Assembly (NCBI GenBank): GCA_028386065.3
Contig: JAKUCV010007293.1
Coordinates: 48,386 to 112,385 of the forward strand
Direction of reading: 5' to 3'
DNA: 64,000 bases
Source of the DNA: Turnera subulata
Lineage: Eukaryota; Streptophyta; Magnoliopsida; Malpighiales; Passifloraceae
This document shows, in pieces, positions 22,230 to 33,442 of this stretch. The first letter of the stretch is position 1, and each line of letters opens with the position of its first letter. Under the pieces are notes generated by a model. It saw only the letters and a list, made by a program, of their open reading frames with translations, was not told the DNA's origin and searched no databases. The translations under genes were made by a program, and so were the position numbers.

Positions 22230-22486
22230 ATCTTGTTGCAGTCTGTGGCATGGATCAAAGCTCAGCAACCTGATTTCCCTTTTGATTTATCCTCTGTAAT
22301 TATCTGTTCGGATAGTAATAAATCTTGGTCAGGTCCTAGATGTATACTTAGATTTGTATAAGTAGATACTGGCGTTTGTTAGGGCCATTAGGTGAGGTCT
22401 CTGTCTGAATGTCACCTCTTTGATGACTTTGTCTTTGCACCTGTATTCTTTTATTCGTATTAATCCAGAAATTTTTCTTATCAACT
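22230..22486 (+). mobile_element. 5'-truncated LINE (257 bp) with 17-bp target duplication
   Basis: The same 17 bases, aaaaaagtaaatgtgtt, stand at 22213-22229 and 22487-22503. The insert ends ttttcttatcaact followed by A's, the typical 3' end of plant L1-type LINEs. It contains WIKAQQPDFPFD-like sequence of a LINE ORF2 tail. Variable length, 5' truncation and a perfect long duplication are hallmarks of LINE retrotransposition. Confidence 0.8.
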
Positions 22487-22509
22487 AAAAAAGTAAATGT
22501 GTTTTTGGT

Positions 22510-23725
22510 ATGATTTTGCAGAAAATGGGGGTTTAATGTGTATCAGTCAGTCATGGAAGATTTAGGAGGAGTACTAATCAAGAAAAGAGGATTTTCTGGA
22601 TTGATTAGGGATTAATAGATCAAATCAGGGTAGAATTAGGGGGATTGGGATCAGAAAATGGAAAGAACGCGTGAAACCTAGGGGAGTCGAGCGGCCATTC
22701 CGGGATGACCGCCAGGTCTGGGCGGTCATGCTTGGATGACCGTCTGGCCTGGCGGCCATGGGCCCCAGTAACTTGATTTTCCTCCCGATTTTGTTTCTAA
22801 TTTGATTCTACACGGTTTTGGCCTAGATTTCAGGCCATAATCTTGGTAATTAAGAGGTGCACGACCCCTACACTCCCCAAAACTCTATAAATAAGGCCTC
22901 TCATTCACATTCAAAGGACGCAATCTCTTTCACACAAACCCCAATAAGCTTTAGTGCTTGGAGAAACTCTAGCTCTCCAAGTCCAGAAATATTTTTAGGT
23001 AGAAACTCTAGAGAAATTTCGTGGGTAGCATCAACAAAAAGGGCAACAAGGATAGACCAAGAGGGGATCAAAAGTTAAGCTAGGGAGTGGGAAGAGGGTG
23101 GGTGAAGAACACAACTCAAACGAAGGAGCTAGGGGAGAGCTACAGGAGGTAATCCCAAATCCCATTTTTGTCCATCGTTTGTTGATGATTTGATATTGAT
23201 GTTGTAATTGTTGTTTTGATACCATGACAAGAACTACGTGGGCTTTGAACCCGTTCGCTAAAAGAAGAAAAAAGGGAATTCAAAATAAGACAAATTCGAT
23301 GAAAAAGTGAATGAATTTTTCAGGTAAGCCCCAGAGCATTTTTTGAAGTTGTTCTTCATTCCTAAGTTCGTAGCTTTTGCAGTAGCTTCATCAATACTTC
23401 GGAATGAGACTCACTCTTTGCCCTATCCCCGGGTACGTAGTTTGTAGTGGTGGAAACTCAAGCCCAATTATTTTTATTTTCCCTTTTGTTTCAGTTTGAT
23501 TTAGTTTATTTTATGTGATTTGTTTCCACACAACATACACTCTCACAAGGCATACAATTATTCTTCAATTGCACAAAATTTCGCCCCAACATGAATGGGT
23601 GCCTAACACCTTCCCATCCATGACGAACCCCTGGGTCCAGCATCTTTGGTTCGCTAATCGGTTGTCTTACATGGAGTCATTATTGAGCGGTTTTTCCCGA
23701 ATTTTGCCTTATAATAAAATTCGGA
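22510..23725 (+). repeat. LTR of a Gypsy Tat/Ogre-like element
   Basis: A TATA box (ctataaataagg near 22885) is followed by a long leader. The 3' part has atgggtgcctaacaccttcc near 23593, a sentence-like signature of Tat/Ogre LTR ends as I remember them, and finishes beside a tRNA-Arg-type primer site. The 5' edge is not fixed, and no partner LTR is in the window. Confidence 0.6.
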
Positions 23726-23735
23726 TGGCGACTCT
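23726..23735 (+). other. Primer binding site, tRNA-Arg type
   Basis: TGGCGACTCT follows the LTR end directly, close to the TGGCGACTCC core of Tat/Ogre elements. Confidence 0.55.
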
Positions 23736-23739
23736 AAGG

Positions 23740-24470
23740 ATGTTGGACGACGGTTAAGAGGAAGGTGTTAAGAGACAGGTGAGGAGGCCCAATTAATCTT
23801 GGGTCAGGTCCTCATAGTGACGAGCATGAAATTACATATAGTTTGCAGCATACACTGCAACACTTTGGCCTTGTATTCAGCATTCATTCATGCATTTAGG
23901 TAGCAAAACTACTTACTTTTTTGCCAAATCCGACTTTTGTTTCCCTTGGCTACTTTTAGGTGCAACTAGATCCATTTTGGAGAAGATTTGACGATTTTAG
24001 CCCAAAACAAGAGAGGCGCTGTGAAGTGCCCTGTTCTAGTACAAATTGCAAGCATGACAACGCCCTGGCAGCGGCCACTGCGTCAAGTCTCTTATTTTAT
24101 TGAGTTTGCGCCTATTTTCCAAGAGTTTAAAGAGAGAATGCACCTAGACACTCCTATAAAGGAAAGAAGATTTGGAAGTATAATTAAAGATGAATTTTTG
24201 AAGCTAAAATCTAGGAATTTTATTCCAAATCCTACATGCAATGGTTTCTTAGTCTAATCAATTGTTCTCTAAGGACAGTGTTGTTTTTATAGTACTTGTG
24301 ATTCGACCTTATTACTACAGCTTGTTGTATACTTACAGTGTTTAGTGCGAACAGCTTGGTGAAGCTAATTCTTATCTGTTTTGGTTTTTGCAAAAAATAA
24401 AATGTTGTCTGTCAGTAGTTAAAACACACAAACGCTTACCAAAATATTTGTTATTCATCAAAAGGCTTAC
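23740..24470. other. Spacer between two Gypsy remnants
   Basis: Contains an open stretch (23988-24257) reading TTPWQRPLRQVSYFIEFAPI that I do not recognise. It may be leftover leader or gag of the Tat/Ogre-like element. No other gene is seen. Confidence 0.3.
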
Positions 24471-24479
24471 CCGTGCTCT

Positions 24480-26085
24480 TTCAAAAGTGGCATAGTGGAT
24501 CACTACGGTTATGCATCGACTATCTAGTATTGAACAAGAGCACTGTGAAGAACAAGAATCCAATTCCAAGGATAGACGACTTGTTTGACTAGCTTGGAGA
24601 TGCACAACGGTTTACTAAGCTCCATTTAAGATCAGGTTATTGGCAGGTTTGCATTGTAGAGGGGGGACGAGCAAAAGACCGCTTGTGTGACGAGGTATGA
24701 TTCGTTTGAATTTTTAGTCAAGCCTTCTGGACTAACCAACGCCCCTGCTACTTTCTATACATTGATGAACAAGGTGTTAGCCCTGTTCCTGGATCGATTT
24801 GTGGTGGTCTACTTGGAAGATATTACGATCTATAGCAAGACATTTGAGGAGCATATCGATTACTTGAGATAGGTGTTTCAAGCTTTGCGCGACAGTGAGT
24901 TGTTCGTGAAGAAGGAGAAGTGTGCTTTTCTGCAACGGGAGATAGCATTCCTTGGTCAAATTGTTAGTGACGGGAAGCTGAAGATGGACATGTCCAAGGT
25001 GCAAGAAATTGTGGATTGGGAAGCACCCAAGAAGGTACCTGAGCTACGTTATTTTCTTGGCATGGTGAATTACTACCGGTGGTTCATCAAGCAACATTCA
25101 GCAATTTGTGCACCTTTAACGGATCCCTTGAAAAAGGACAAGAATTGGACGTGGGATGCGAAGTGCCAAGACACATTTGAGAAGATTGAAGGCAGCCATT
25201 TTAATTGAGCCAGTGTTACAAATGCCGAGTTTTAAGAAGGTTTATAATGTTTACAATGACGCTTCTAATTTTTCTATTGGTGGTGTTTTGATGCAGGATG
25301 GGCATTCTATTGCCTACGAATCTCACAAGTGTAATTACAAGGAGAGAAGGTACACGGTGCAGGAAAAGGAGATGTCTGCCATAATACATTGCTTACGAGT
25401 GTAGAGTCACTAATTGCTTGGTTCACAGTTATTGTGTCTACAGACAATGTGGCGACGAGTTACTTTCTGACACAAAAGAAGCTCAGTATGAAACAAGCAT
25501 GATCGCAAGATTTTCTTCTCAAGTTCAACTTTTCTCTATAGTACAAGCTGGGGAAGACAAATTTTGTTGCAGATGCTCTAAGTAGGAAGGCCGAGCTTCC
25601 TTTTGTTTTGGTGTCGCAACCGGTATCCAACTCAAAGCAACGGATTGAAGCCAAACTGTAGTGGGATCCTTATGCCAAAAGCCTCATGGAGTATGCATCG
25701 ACCGCACTTGCGCATTGTTGGAGACGAGTTCTACTAGCCACGGATGAGAGATATCGTGGAGCTCTATGTGAAGACATGTCCAGTGTGCCAACAAGACAAG
25801 AACGAGAAACTCTCACCACCGTGTTTCCTTGAACCATTGCCGAGTCCTGACAAGCCATGAACATGTATTTTTTTTGATTCTATAACGTGTTTACCATTAT
25901 TTGAGGGCAGTGATACTATACTTGTTGTTGTTGACAAGTTCTCCAAGTATGCGGTCTTTGTAGCCGCCCCAAAGGATTGTTCAGGTGAAAAAGCGGCACG
26001 CTTATTCTTCAAGCACGTCGTCACATATTGGGGAGTGCCACAAAGCATTGCTAGTTATTGAGGTGGACGATTCACCGAGTGCTAT
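24480..26085 (+). pseudogene. Gypsy pol fragment: reverse transcriptase, RNase H and part of integrase
   Basis: Reverse transcriptase begins with [20 protein letters not shown] near 24525 and DAQRFTKLHLRSGYWQVCI near 24598. [20 protein letters not shown] follows, then [12 protein letters not shown] near 24802, where the catalytic YxDD reads YLED. Next are the thumb (FLGMVNYYRWFI), RNase H (YNDASNFSIGGVLMQDG, near 25255) and TNFVADALSRKAEL near 25557. Integrase zinc-binding CPVCQQDKN lies near 25780 and the core is cut off after 26080. Multiple frameshifts and stops break the frame (24670, 24872, 25205, 25402). It may be the same lineage as 1-1803. Confidence 0.85.
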
Positions 26086-26200
26086 CTCTTCTCCTCCACC
26101 AAACTTGTACAGGCAGACTATGCAATGATCATCCTCCTCTAGATCAGCATCTTCAGACCCTTCAATCATTAATGTCAGTCGTTCCATCATGGTGGTTACT
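26086..26200 (-). pseudogene. RING-type gene fragment
   Basis: The minus strand reads MIEGSEDADLEEDDHCIVCL followed by YKFGGGEE. The same acid stretch plus CxVCLxKF occurs in the hairpins near 3540 and 4504-4722, and a worn copy lies near 46720. CxxCL after an acidic stretch followed by GEE fits the start of a RING finger. Nothing downstream remains, because the Gypsy fragment begins here. Family assignment is tentative. Confidence 0.4.
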
Positions 26201-26456
26201 CATATTAGTCCTTTAATATATCAATACTTGTGGTGTAAGGATATATAGATATTATAATTCTCCTATTTTTTTTCATTTTCACGTCCTAAAATTACCTGCC
26301 ATATAGCTTGGAGCTTGGTATATATATATGTATAGCTACTAGAAATATTCCTGTTTTATTGCTTCTTTTAGAATCATCTGACAAAAAAGTACTCAGAAAA
26401 GGATATATGTGAAAGAACCACTTTAAAACACTTCCAAGTCAAGAAGGGGCACATAT
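26200..26456. repeat. Duplicated segment homologous to 4730-5040 and 47330-47460
   Basis: Shares aatacttgtggtgtaaggat, tatagatgttataattctc-type and cacgtcctaaaattag-type sequence with both places. It forms the left flank of the hAT-like insertion. Confidence 0.7.
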
Positions 26457-26789
26457 TAGGGGGAGCAAATCGTCGGTACGGTACATACCATGCTGACTGC
26501 TCAATATACCGATTATTCCGACTACTCTAAATTTCTGACCGATGCCGTGCCACCTTTCATATTTTACCGATCTGCAAGATACCAAAATGTACCGGTGTCG
26601 GTTTGATTGGAAAGCATACCTACCGATAGTAAAAATTCATCTCCTTCCTTTCCTCACCAAGAAAATTAAAAAAATTTTAGAAAAAAAAAGACGAAGAGAA
26701 GAAGTTGAGACCCAAATAGATCAATCTTTTCAACAATGGATTGTTACCAAAAAGATTTAAAGAATCAATCATCATTATCGCATCAGAAA

Positions 26790-28322
26790 TGTAAGTATTC
26801 AGGCATGCAAACTTGACAATCAAGTGCAGCGGAAAGACCCGGAAACTTTGGAGGATCCAAGTGAAGCAACTAAACCGAACAACAAGAACAAACATACCTG
26901 AAACGGTTAGGATCTTTCACCTAACTGAAGAACCGAATCAGCTAGAGCCGGAAGGATATACTGCTCCTCTACGGTATCCACACGAACCGTCAATCACCGG
27001 CCGGAATCGTCTCACGATCTCCAACCCCCGAGCACTCCCAAACTGATGTGCTAGCAACAGGTTTCGGAAGCTAGAGTTTGTGGTGTTTTCTTCTTTCTCA
27101 AAGAAGGTGTGTAAGGTCTGAAACTCTCAAGAACTCTCAAGGCTCAATCCACTGAAAATTTTCAGACTCAAAGTGATGAAGACCCAAGGCATAATCAGAT
27201 TATGCTTAGTCTAATCCCACTCACAAAAGCAAGGGACAAAGTGGCCAACACCCTTGGCCAACATGATTAGCTTTTAGCTAATGATGTCTCCACTAATGTC
27301 TTAATGGGATTACACATCACCATGCACTGATTACGGTTCAATAAATCATACATTTAGTGAACCAAACCAGCCCAAAATGACCCTGGTCCAACCACGGTCC
27401 AACCATGGTCCAACCACAAACACAAATATCTGGTTCGACCACGGTCCAACCATGGTTTCAACCACCAGCTCGAATCAACGGCTCTTATTGTGTGACCCTG
27501 TAGGCACTTGTAACATCCGGCAATAATTGTAAACTCATTTACAATTATAAGCAATGAGCGGCGTCTAGCAACACATCATTGCTACCCGAACGACAAGATC
27601 AGTACTGATTCATATGTCTCGCAAACATGTCATCGTCCCTTCGTCCCATTATCAAAATTAAACACGAGGCATGGAATATGTCAATCTCGCATATGTTCAA
27701 TCTCGGTTTCTTGATCCTCGAGTTAACCGCGTAAAACGGATACCTATGATATCACCATATCATAATCCGAGCATGGCCATGCATTTTCAGTTCAACTCTA
27801 TCAAGAAACTATCCGATAATATACCCGTTATATGGGTTGGACGAATCCCCTCTGGATCATACAAAACCCACTACACATTTATCATATACCCAATGATTAC
27901 ACTAAGATCTACTCATTTACGAAATAGCCAAGAGTAATATCAAAATATACGACTCATATGTTGGGAACCTTGATGATCTCAGGTCTAAGGACAATACATA
28001 TAAGAGCCGCTATCGACAAACATATAGCGTTCCATGTAGCGTTCTTATGTGGGTCGGTCCAGTCCTCAAGTTCTCTAACTTATACCCGTATGCAGAATTC
28101 ATATCACATATAAATTCTCAACATACGCTAGTCTTAATTTATTATTACAACCCATCCATAATAATAATCGACTAAGGACATTTAAGAATATAAAATATTC
28201 TGGGGTTATAAATATGTGCAAGCGTTTATCTCATAAATGATATTTATTGGAATAACCTTAATGTGTATAGATGACTACAAACAATCATCCATTGATTGGC
28301 TTTTGGGCATATTACACTAACA
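26790..28322 (-). repeat. 3' LTR of the minus-strand Copia element
   Basis: On the plus strand it runs from TGTAAGTATTCAGG to attacactaaca. In element orientation it starts TGTTAGTGTAATATGCCC, right after a polypurine tract (aagtgggagat, minus strand of 28323-28333). Short direct repeats of ggtccaacca lie near 27387-27465. Confidence 0.92.
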
Positions 28323-28333
28323 ATCTCCCACTT
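28323..28333 (-). other. Polypurine tract of the minus-strand Copia element
   Basis: Read on the minus strand it is AAGTGGGAGAT and abuts the 3' LTR. Confidence 0.8.
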
Positions 28334-28339
28334 GCACTA

Positions 28340-29490
28340 AAGCCAATCATACATGTATCTAATACGAATGAATACAGCAAGACCATCATGCTTCCGCTGT
28401 GTGAGAGACTTAGTCAACGGGTCTGTTACATTGTTCTCAGAAGGAACTTTGCACAGCTATAGTTGTAGAGTCGGTAACTGTTCTCTGCTTGGAACTCTTC
28501 CAACATACAGTACCACCTCCAAGATAAAAACACATAACCTGACTGCGATCTAAAATCATCCCTATCGGTTTGGAAGCTAGCATCTGTGTAACACTTTACA
28601 ACAAGCTCATTCACGTTTTCGTAACTAGGAATGCATCCTTAGTCCTTCTCAAGTACTTAAGGATGTTCTTAACCACTATCCAGTGACTCTCACCGGGATC
28701 AGATTGGTATCTGCTTGTGACACTCAAAGCATAAGCGACATCCGGTCGAGTACATGGCATGGCATACATGATAGATCCTATTGCAGAAGCATAAGAAATC
28801 TTACTCATCCGCTCTCTCTCCTTATATGTACTAGGACATTGACTCTTTGAGAGAGTTATGCCATGTGACAAGGGCAAGAATCTTTTCTTGGAGTCTTGCA
28901 TGCTAAACCTCTTTAGCACCATGTCAATATACGTACTTTGACTTAGCCCGAGAAGTGTTTTGGATCTATCTCTATAGATCTTTATACCAAACACTTAGGC
29001 ATCTTCTCCTAAGTCCTTCATCGAGAAATTTTTCTTAACCAAGCCTATACAGACTGTAGTGTCGGAATGTCATTCTCAATGAGTAGGATGTCGTCAACAT
29101 ACAACAACAAGAAAACAATGGTGCTCCCACTAACCTTCTTGTAAACACATGGTTCATCTTCGTTCTTAATGAAACCAAACTCTTTGATATCTACATTAAA
29201 ACGAAGATTCCAACTCCTAGAAGCTTGCTTCAATCCATAAATGGATCTCTGCAACTTGCATACCATATTGGCATTCTCTGGATCGACAAAACCTTCAGGT
29301 TGTGTCATGTACACATCCTCTAAAAGATTTCCGTTAAGGAAAGCGGATTTGACATCCATTTGCCATATCTCATAATCATAGTATGCCCCTATAGCCAATA
29401 GAATCCGGATGGATTTAACCATGGCAACTGGCGAGAAAGTTTCATCATAGTCAATACCATGAATTTGCTTGAAACCTTTCGCAACCAATC
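28340..29490 (-). pseudogene. Copia reverse transcriptase and RNase H (minus-strand element), broken
   Basis: The block 29488-29045 reads GIDYDETFSPVAMVKSIRIL, WQMDVKSAFLNGNLLEDVYM, SIYGLKQASRSWN and the catalytic LLYVDDILLIEND, all intact motifs. 28994-28611 carries the connection domain with SYASAIGSIMYAMPCTRPDV. RNase H begins YTDASFQTDRDD near 28590 but loses its middle; the polyprotein tail (NNVTDPLTKSL type) reappears near 28415-28440. Frames are broken at about 29030, 28610 and 28430. Confidence 0.85.
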
Positions 29491-29636
29491 ACCCTTTATA
29501 GGTGATCACATTACCATCCATGTCAGTTTTTTCTTAAAGACCCATTTGCACCCTATAGGTTTTACCCCTTCGGGTGGATCAACCAAGGTCCATACCTTGT
29601 TTTCATACATGGATTCCATTTCTGAATTCATGGCTT

Positions 29637-31091
29637 CTAGCCACTTCTAGAGTCCAAACCCGTGATGGCCTGCTGATAGGAAGTGGGCTCATCCTCATCT
29701 ATGAGCATAAGGTCACCAGTGTGAGTCATAAGAAATCCATATCTCTTAGGCTCATACGGAGTCCTATCCGACCTACGCGGTCCATGTGCTACAGGCACAT
29801 GATTCTCATCCACAACATCTTGTGGTTCCTGTCCTTGTTCCATCTCAGCCTCAATATCTCGAACTTCTTCGAGTTCTATTTTCCTCCCACTGATTCTTCT
29901 AGAAATAAATTCTCTTTCTAGAAAAATAGCAGTCCGAGCAACAAATACTTTGTGCTCGGTGGGAATGTAGAAATAATATCCTTTAGTTTCCTTAGGGTAT
30001 CCTATTAAGAGGCACTTGTTGGATTTATGGCCGAGTTTATCCGATGCTTCACGTCTCACGTAAGCCTCACAACCCCAAATTCTCATAAAAGACAAATCGG
30101 GACGCTTCCCAGCCCATATCTCATATGGTGTCTTTTCGACGAATTTAGATGGAACGCGGTTAAGTGTAGATGCAGCACTCAATAATGCATGTCCCCAAAA
30201 TGAAGAAGGAAGGTCAGCTTGACTCATCATCGAACGAACCATGTCTAACAAGGTTCTATTCCTCCTTTCGGATACACCATTCCATTGAGGCGTACCCGGT
30301 GGAGTGAGCTGTGATACTATACCACACTCCTTTAGAAGATAAAGAAATTCTCGGCCTAAGTATTCACCTCTTCGATCTGATCGAAGCATTTTAATGCTCT
30401 TGCTGAGTTGATTCTATACTTCATTTTTGAATTCTTTGAACTTTTCAAAGGATTCTGACTTGTGTCTCATTAGATACACATAGCCATACCTACTGAAATC
30501 GTCACTAAATGTAATGAAGTATTGAAATCCACCTCTAGCTTGTGTCGACGTCGGTCCACATACATCACTATGTATAAGACCTAACAAGTCCGAAGCTCTT
30601 TCACCTTTACCTGTAAAAGGAGCCTTCGTCATCTTGCCTAAAAAACATGACTCACATGTCTCAAATGATTCAAAATCAAATGAGTCTAAAAGTCCATCTT
30701 TATAGAGTTTAGATATATGAGTCTCGTTTATATGGCCCAATCGACAATGCCAAAGATAGGTTTCATTAGAATCGTTCATTCTAACCTTCTTCGTAACGTT
30801 ATAGATTGCGGTTTCTAGGTTAAGAACATATAAGCCGTTGCTTAAATACGCACCACTATAATAAACATCATTGAAATAAATAGAACAACAATTGTCCTTT
30901 ATTACAAATGAAAAACCTTTCTTGTCAAGACATGACACAGAAATCAAATTCCTGCTTATGGTCGGTACATAATAACAATTGTCCAGTTCTAAAACAAAAA
31001 CACTCGGTAAGGTAAGATAGTAAGTTCCTACGGCTAATGCAGCAACTCTTGCTCCATTTCCCACACGCAGGTCCATCTTACCATTTGCCAA
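29637..31091 (-). pseudogene. Copia integrase (minus-strand element), two frames
   Basis: 31091-30414 contains the pre-integrase segment and zinc site (YLWHCRLGHINETHI and CESCFLGKMTKAPF) and the core start (LIHSDVCGP, FSDDFSRYGYVY). 30389-29637 continues with LRSDRRGEYLG, TPQWNGVSERRNRTLLDMV and GYPKETKGYYFY. Integrase catalyses joining of the cDNA to host DNA. A stop at about 30412 lies between the two, just before the second catalytic aspartate, and another ends the second part before reverse transcriptase. Confidence 0.85.
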
Positions 31092-31100
31092 TCCCCTACT

Positions 31101-31950
31101 CTATCTCAGTTCCTTTACATTTACACAAATGTGAGAACCACATCCGGTATCTAATACCCATGATGCTGAGATAGAGATATTAGCTTCTATAACGAAAATA
31201 CCTGAAGCGGAAGTCTTACTTCCCTTCTGCTTCTTTACCTCTTCAAGGTAAATAGGGCAGTTACGTTTCCAATGACCGGACTTCTTGCAATGGAAGCATC
31301 GACCTTCCTTTGCAACACCACCTTTGGGTTTCAGTACTTGTGAAGAAGATGCACCAAACTTTTTGGCAAATTTCTTCACCTTGCCCTTACCCTCTCCCTT
31401 GCTACTTCCAACCAACATAATGCTGTTGGATTTGTTTGCCTTTATTTGTTGCTCAGCTGCTCCTAACATGTTGAGCAACTCAGACAAGGATTTGTCAAGA
31501 TGATTCATATTGAAGTTTATGACAAATTGGCTATAACTATCCGGCAACGATTGCAGGACAAGATCAACAGCCAACTCCTTCTGCAAATGAAAACCAAGAC
31601 CCTCAAGGCTCTCAATGTATCTAATCATTTTGAGCACATGAGGTCTTACGGGTGATCAGTCAGCCATCCTGCAATGGTACAATGCCTTAGAGGTCTCATA
31701 CCTCTCAGGTGTTTGATCACATTGAACGCCCCCAATTTCTCATTTGCTTCTGAAGCTCAGAGTCCATGGTTATAAGCATAAGGCATGATGCATCCAATGC
31801 ATCATCAAGATGCTTCTTGTAAGCATCCCTTCCTGCCCTAGAAGCACTAGGCGCCGGTTCATTTGGAACAGGCCCTTCGAGGACATACAATTTATTTTTC
31901 TTGATTGAGGACTATCCTCAAATTACGATACCATTTTAGGAAGTTATTGC
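31101..31950 (-). pseudogene. Copia gag and protease (minus-strand element), broken
   Basis: The N-terminal gag (LNGNNFLKWYRNLRIVL type) lies near 31950-31900 but is separated from the rest by frameshifts and stops around 31640-31880. The frame 31637-31101 has gag sequence (LVLQSLPDSYSQFVINFNMN), a zinc knuckle CFHCKKSGHWKRNC near 31290 and the protease start SWVLDTGCGSHICVN near 31150 with the D-T-G triad intact. A stop at about 31101 splits protease from integrase. Confidence 0.85.
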
Positions 31951-32580
31951 CATTCAGCTTTTCCTTCTAAAGGACCGATCGCAGTGATATTATGATAGTG
32001 TTTTGTGCCATGGAAATTCTACAACAATGACCTACTCACACAAATAGGAGTCATACATACAAAATCATTTAACAAGGAATTCTATTAAATGATACTCCTA
32101 CTGTATAAATCAAGACAATCATATAAGTAGGCCAAGAACGACATTTCACTACTAGATAAGTCAGCTTTGGCTGATCGCTTACTTCATAGCTATTTAGGTA
32201 GACAACTCTTATCAATTACATCTCATGTAACTCTTGGATAGTTGAGTGAACAACACTTGTTCTTGTCTATCTCATAGACTTAGCTCAGCTCCTTGCCTCT
32301 AAGTCCTTAATCCTATTAAGATGACTTAGTTAAGTTCAACACCATAATAAGCAGTTCCGATATTACAATTATCGCGTCCCACCTTGCTAGGATAAACATT
32401 GGCACCTTGCTTTGGAAAAAACTACCAATTGTTGATCTTAACCTTGATGAGTGCTTATCATGGAAGGCAACACAAGAAGAACATAATATTTTCATCAACA
32501 TACTATTCCAATACATTACATGCATGTTCTTGATGAATGTATATTGATGTTTGTAAATTTGGAAACCAAAATTACAAGTG

Positions 32581-33141
32581 AACATCGATGTTTAAACTTG
32601 AACATCGATGTTGTGAGAATCTGATTCTCCCAACTATTTGGCCGACCCTCAAGAACATCGATGTTCAACACTTCAACATCGATGTTTTGAGTAACTTGAA
32701 CTCCAAACTATTTAGCAGTAGCTCAAGAACATCGATGTTGAACTCTTAAAACATCGATCTTTTGAGAATTCTGAAAGTTCAAGATTTTGGCAGTAGCATT
32801 TTAACATCGATGTTGAACTTAAAACATCGACGTTGAACTTCTGGAACTCAATAACATCGATGTTGGAATCTTAAACATCGATGTTATGAGAGTTCTGGAA
32901 CTTCAAAACAATTTGGCCGAGCTCAAATAACATCGATGTTGTAACTCTTAACATCGATGTTGTTGAGTGTTTTGCATAATAACATCGATGTTGGTCCCAC
33001 AACATCGATGTTGTGAATATTCGGCCGAGGCTAAACTTCATTAGAACATCGATGTTTGTCACGCAACATCAATATTATGAAGGTTCGGCCAAGGCTAAAC
33101 TTCATGCCAACATCGATGTTGGTCTCACCAACATCGATGTT
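32581..33141. promoter_or_regulatory. Array of paired 12-bp palindromes AACATCGATGTT in the Copia leader
   Basis: Fifteen exact copies start at 32581, 32601, 32654, 32675, 32728, 32803, 32853, 32874, 32929, 32950, 32981, 33001, 33045, 33109 and 33130. Three one- or two-base variants start at 32750, 32823 and 33065. They form nine pairs whose members are 20-22 bp apart, about two helical turns, with pairs repeating every 50-76 bp. GGCCGA-type sequence recurs between pairs (near 32640, 32916, 33022). The array lies in the untranslated leader of the minus-strand Copia element, between 5' LTR and gag. A binding array for a dimeric DNA-binding protein is inference. Confidence 0.9.
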
Positions 33142-33429
33142 ATGGCCTAGCTGTACTATAACAACAATCGCTTTATACACAAACCGACACTCGATTTTTC
33201 CTAGTCGAACTCTTCGACTTACTGCCATGAACATCTTGATTGATATCTCATACCAATCAAGTGCTTGTTGTAAAAACATTTTTAACAAAAACACAACATC
33301 AACATGTTCAATAACTCATTTAGCACATCACATATACAAATGAATTCAGCATATCACATATACTAGCATGTTCATACTATATCACATATAACATATGAAC
33401 ACATAATTTGGTTTAGAACTTCACAAGAG

Positions 33430-33442
33430 GAACCGCTACCAC
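33430..33442 (-). other. Primer binding site region of the minus-strand Copia element
   Basis: On the minus strand the sequence after the LTR end is gTGGTAGCGGTTC. It begins like the initiator-Met complement TGGTATCAGAGC but diverges after five bases. Confidence 0.45.

Noticed and set aside
26542..27046. Open frames at 26542-26760 and 26813-27046
   Set aside because: The first lies in the hAT-like subterminal region, the second inside the Copia LTR and recurs in the other LTR; neither has a domain.
29574..29921. Plus-strand open frames over 29459-29921
   Set aside because: They lie opposite the minus-strand integrase frame and are shadows of it.
32581..33141. CRISPR-like array
   Set aside because: Short repeats at regular spacing, but the unit is a 12-bp palindrome in pairs with two alternating spacings, in plant DNA and inside a retrotransposon leader. 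No cas genes are expected.
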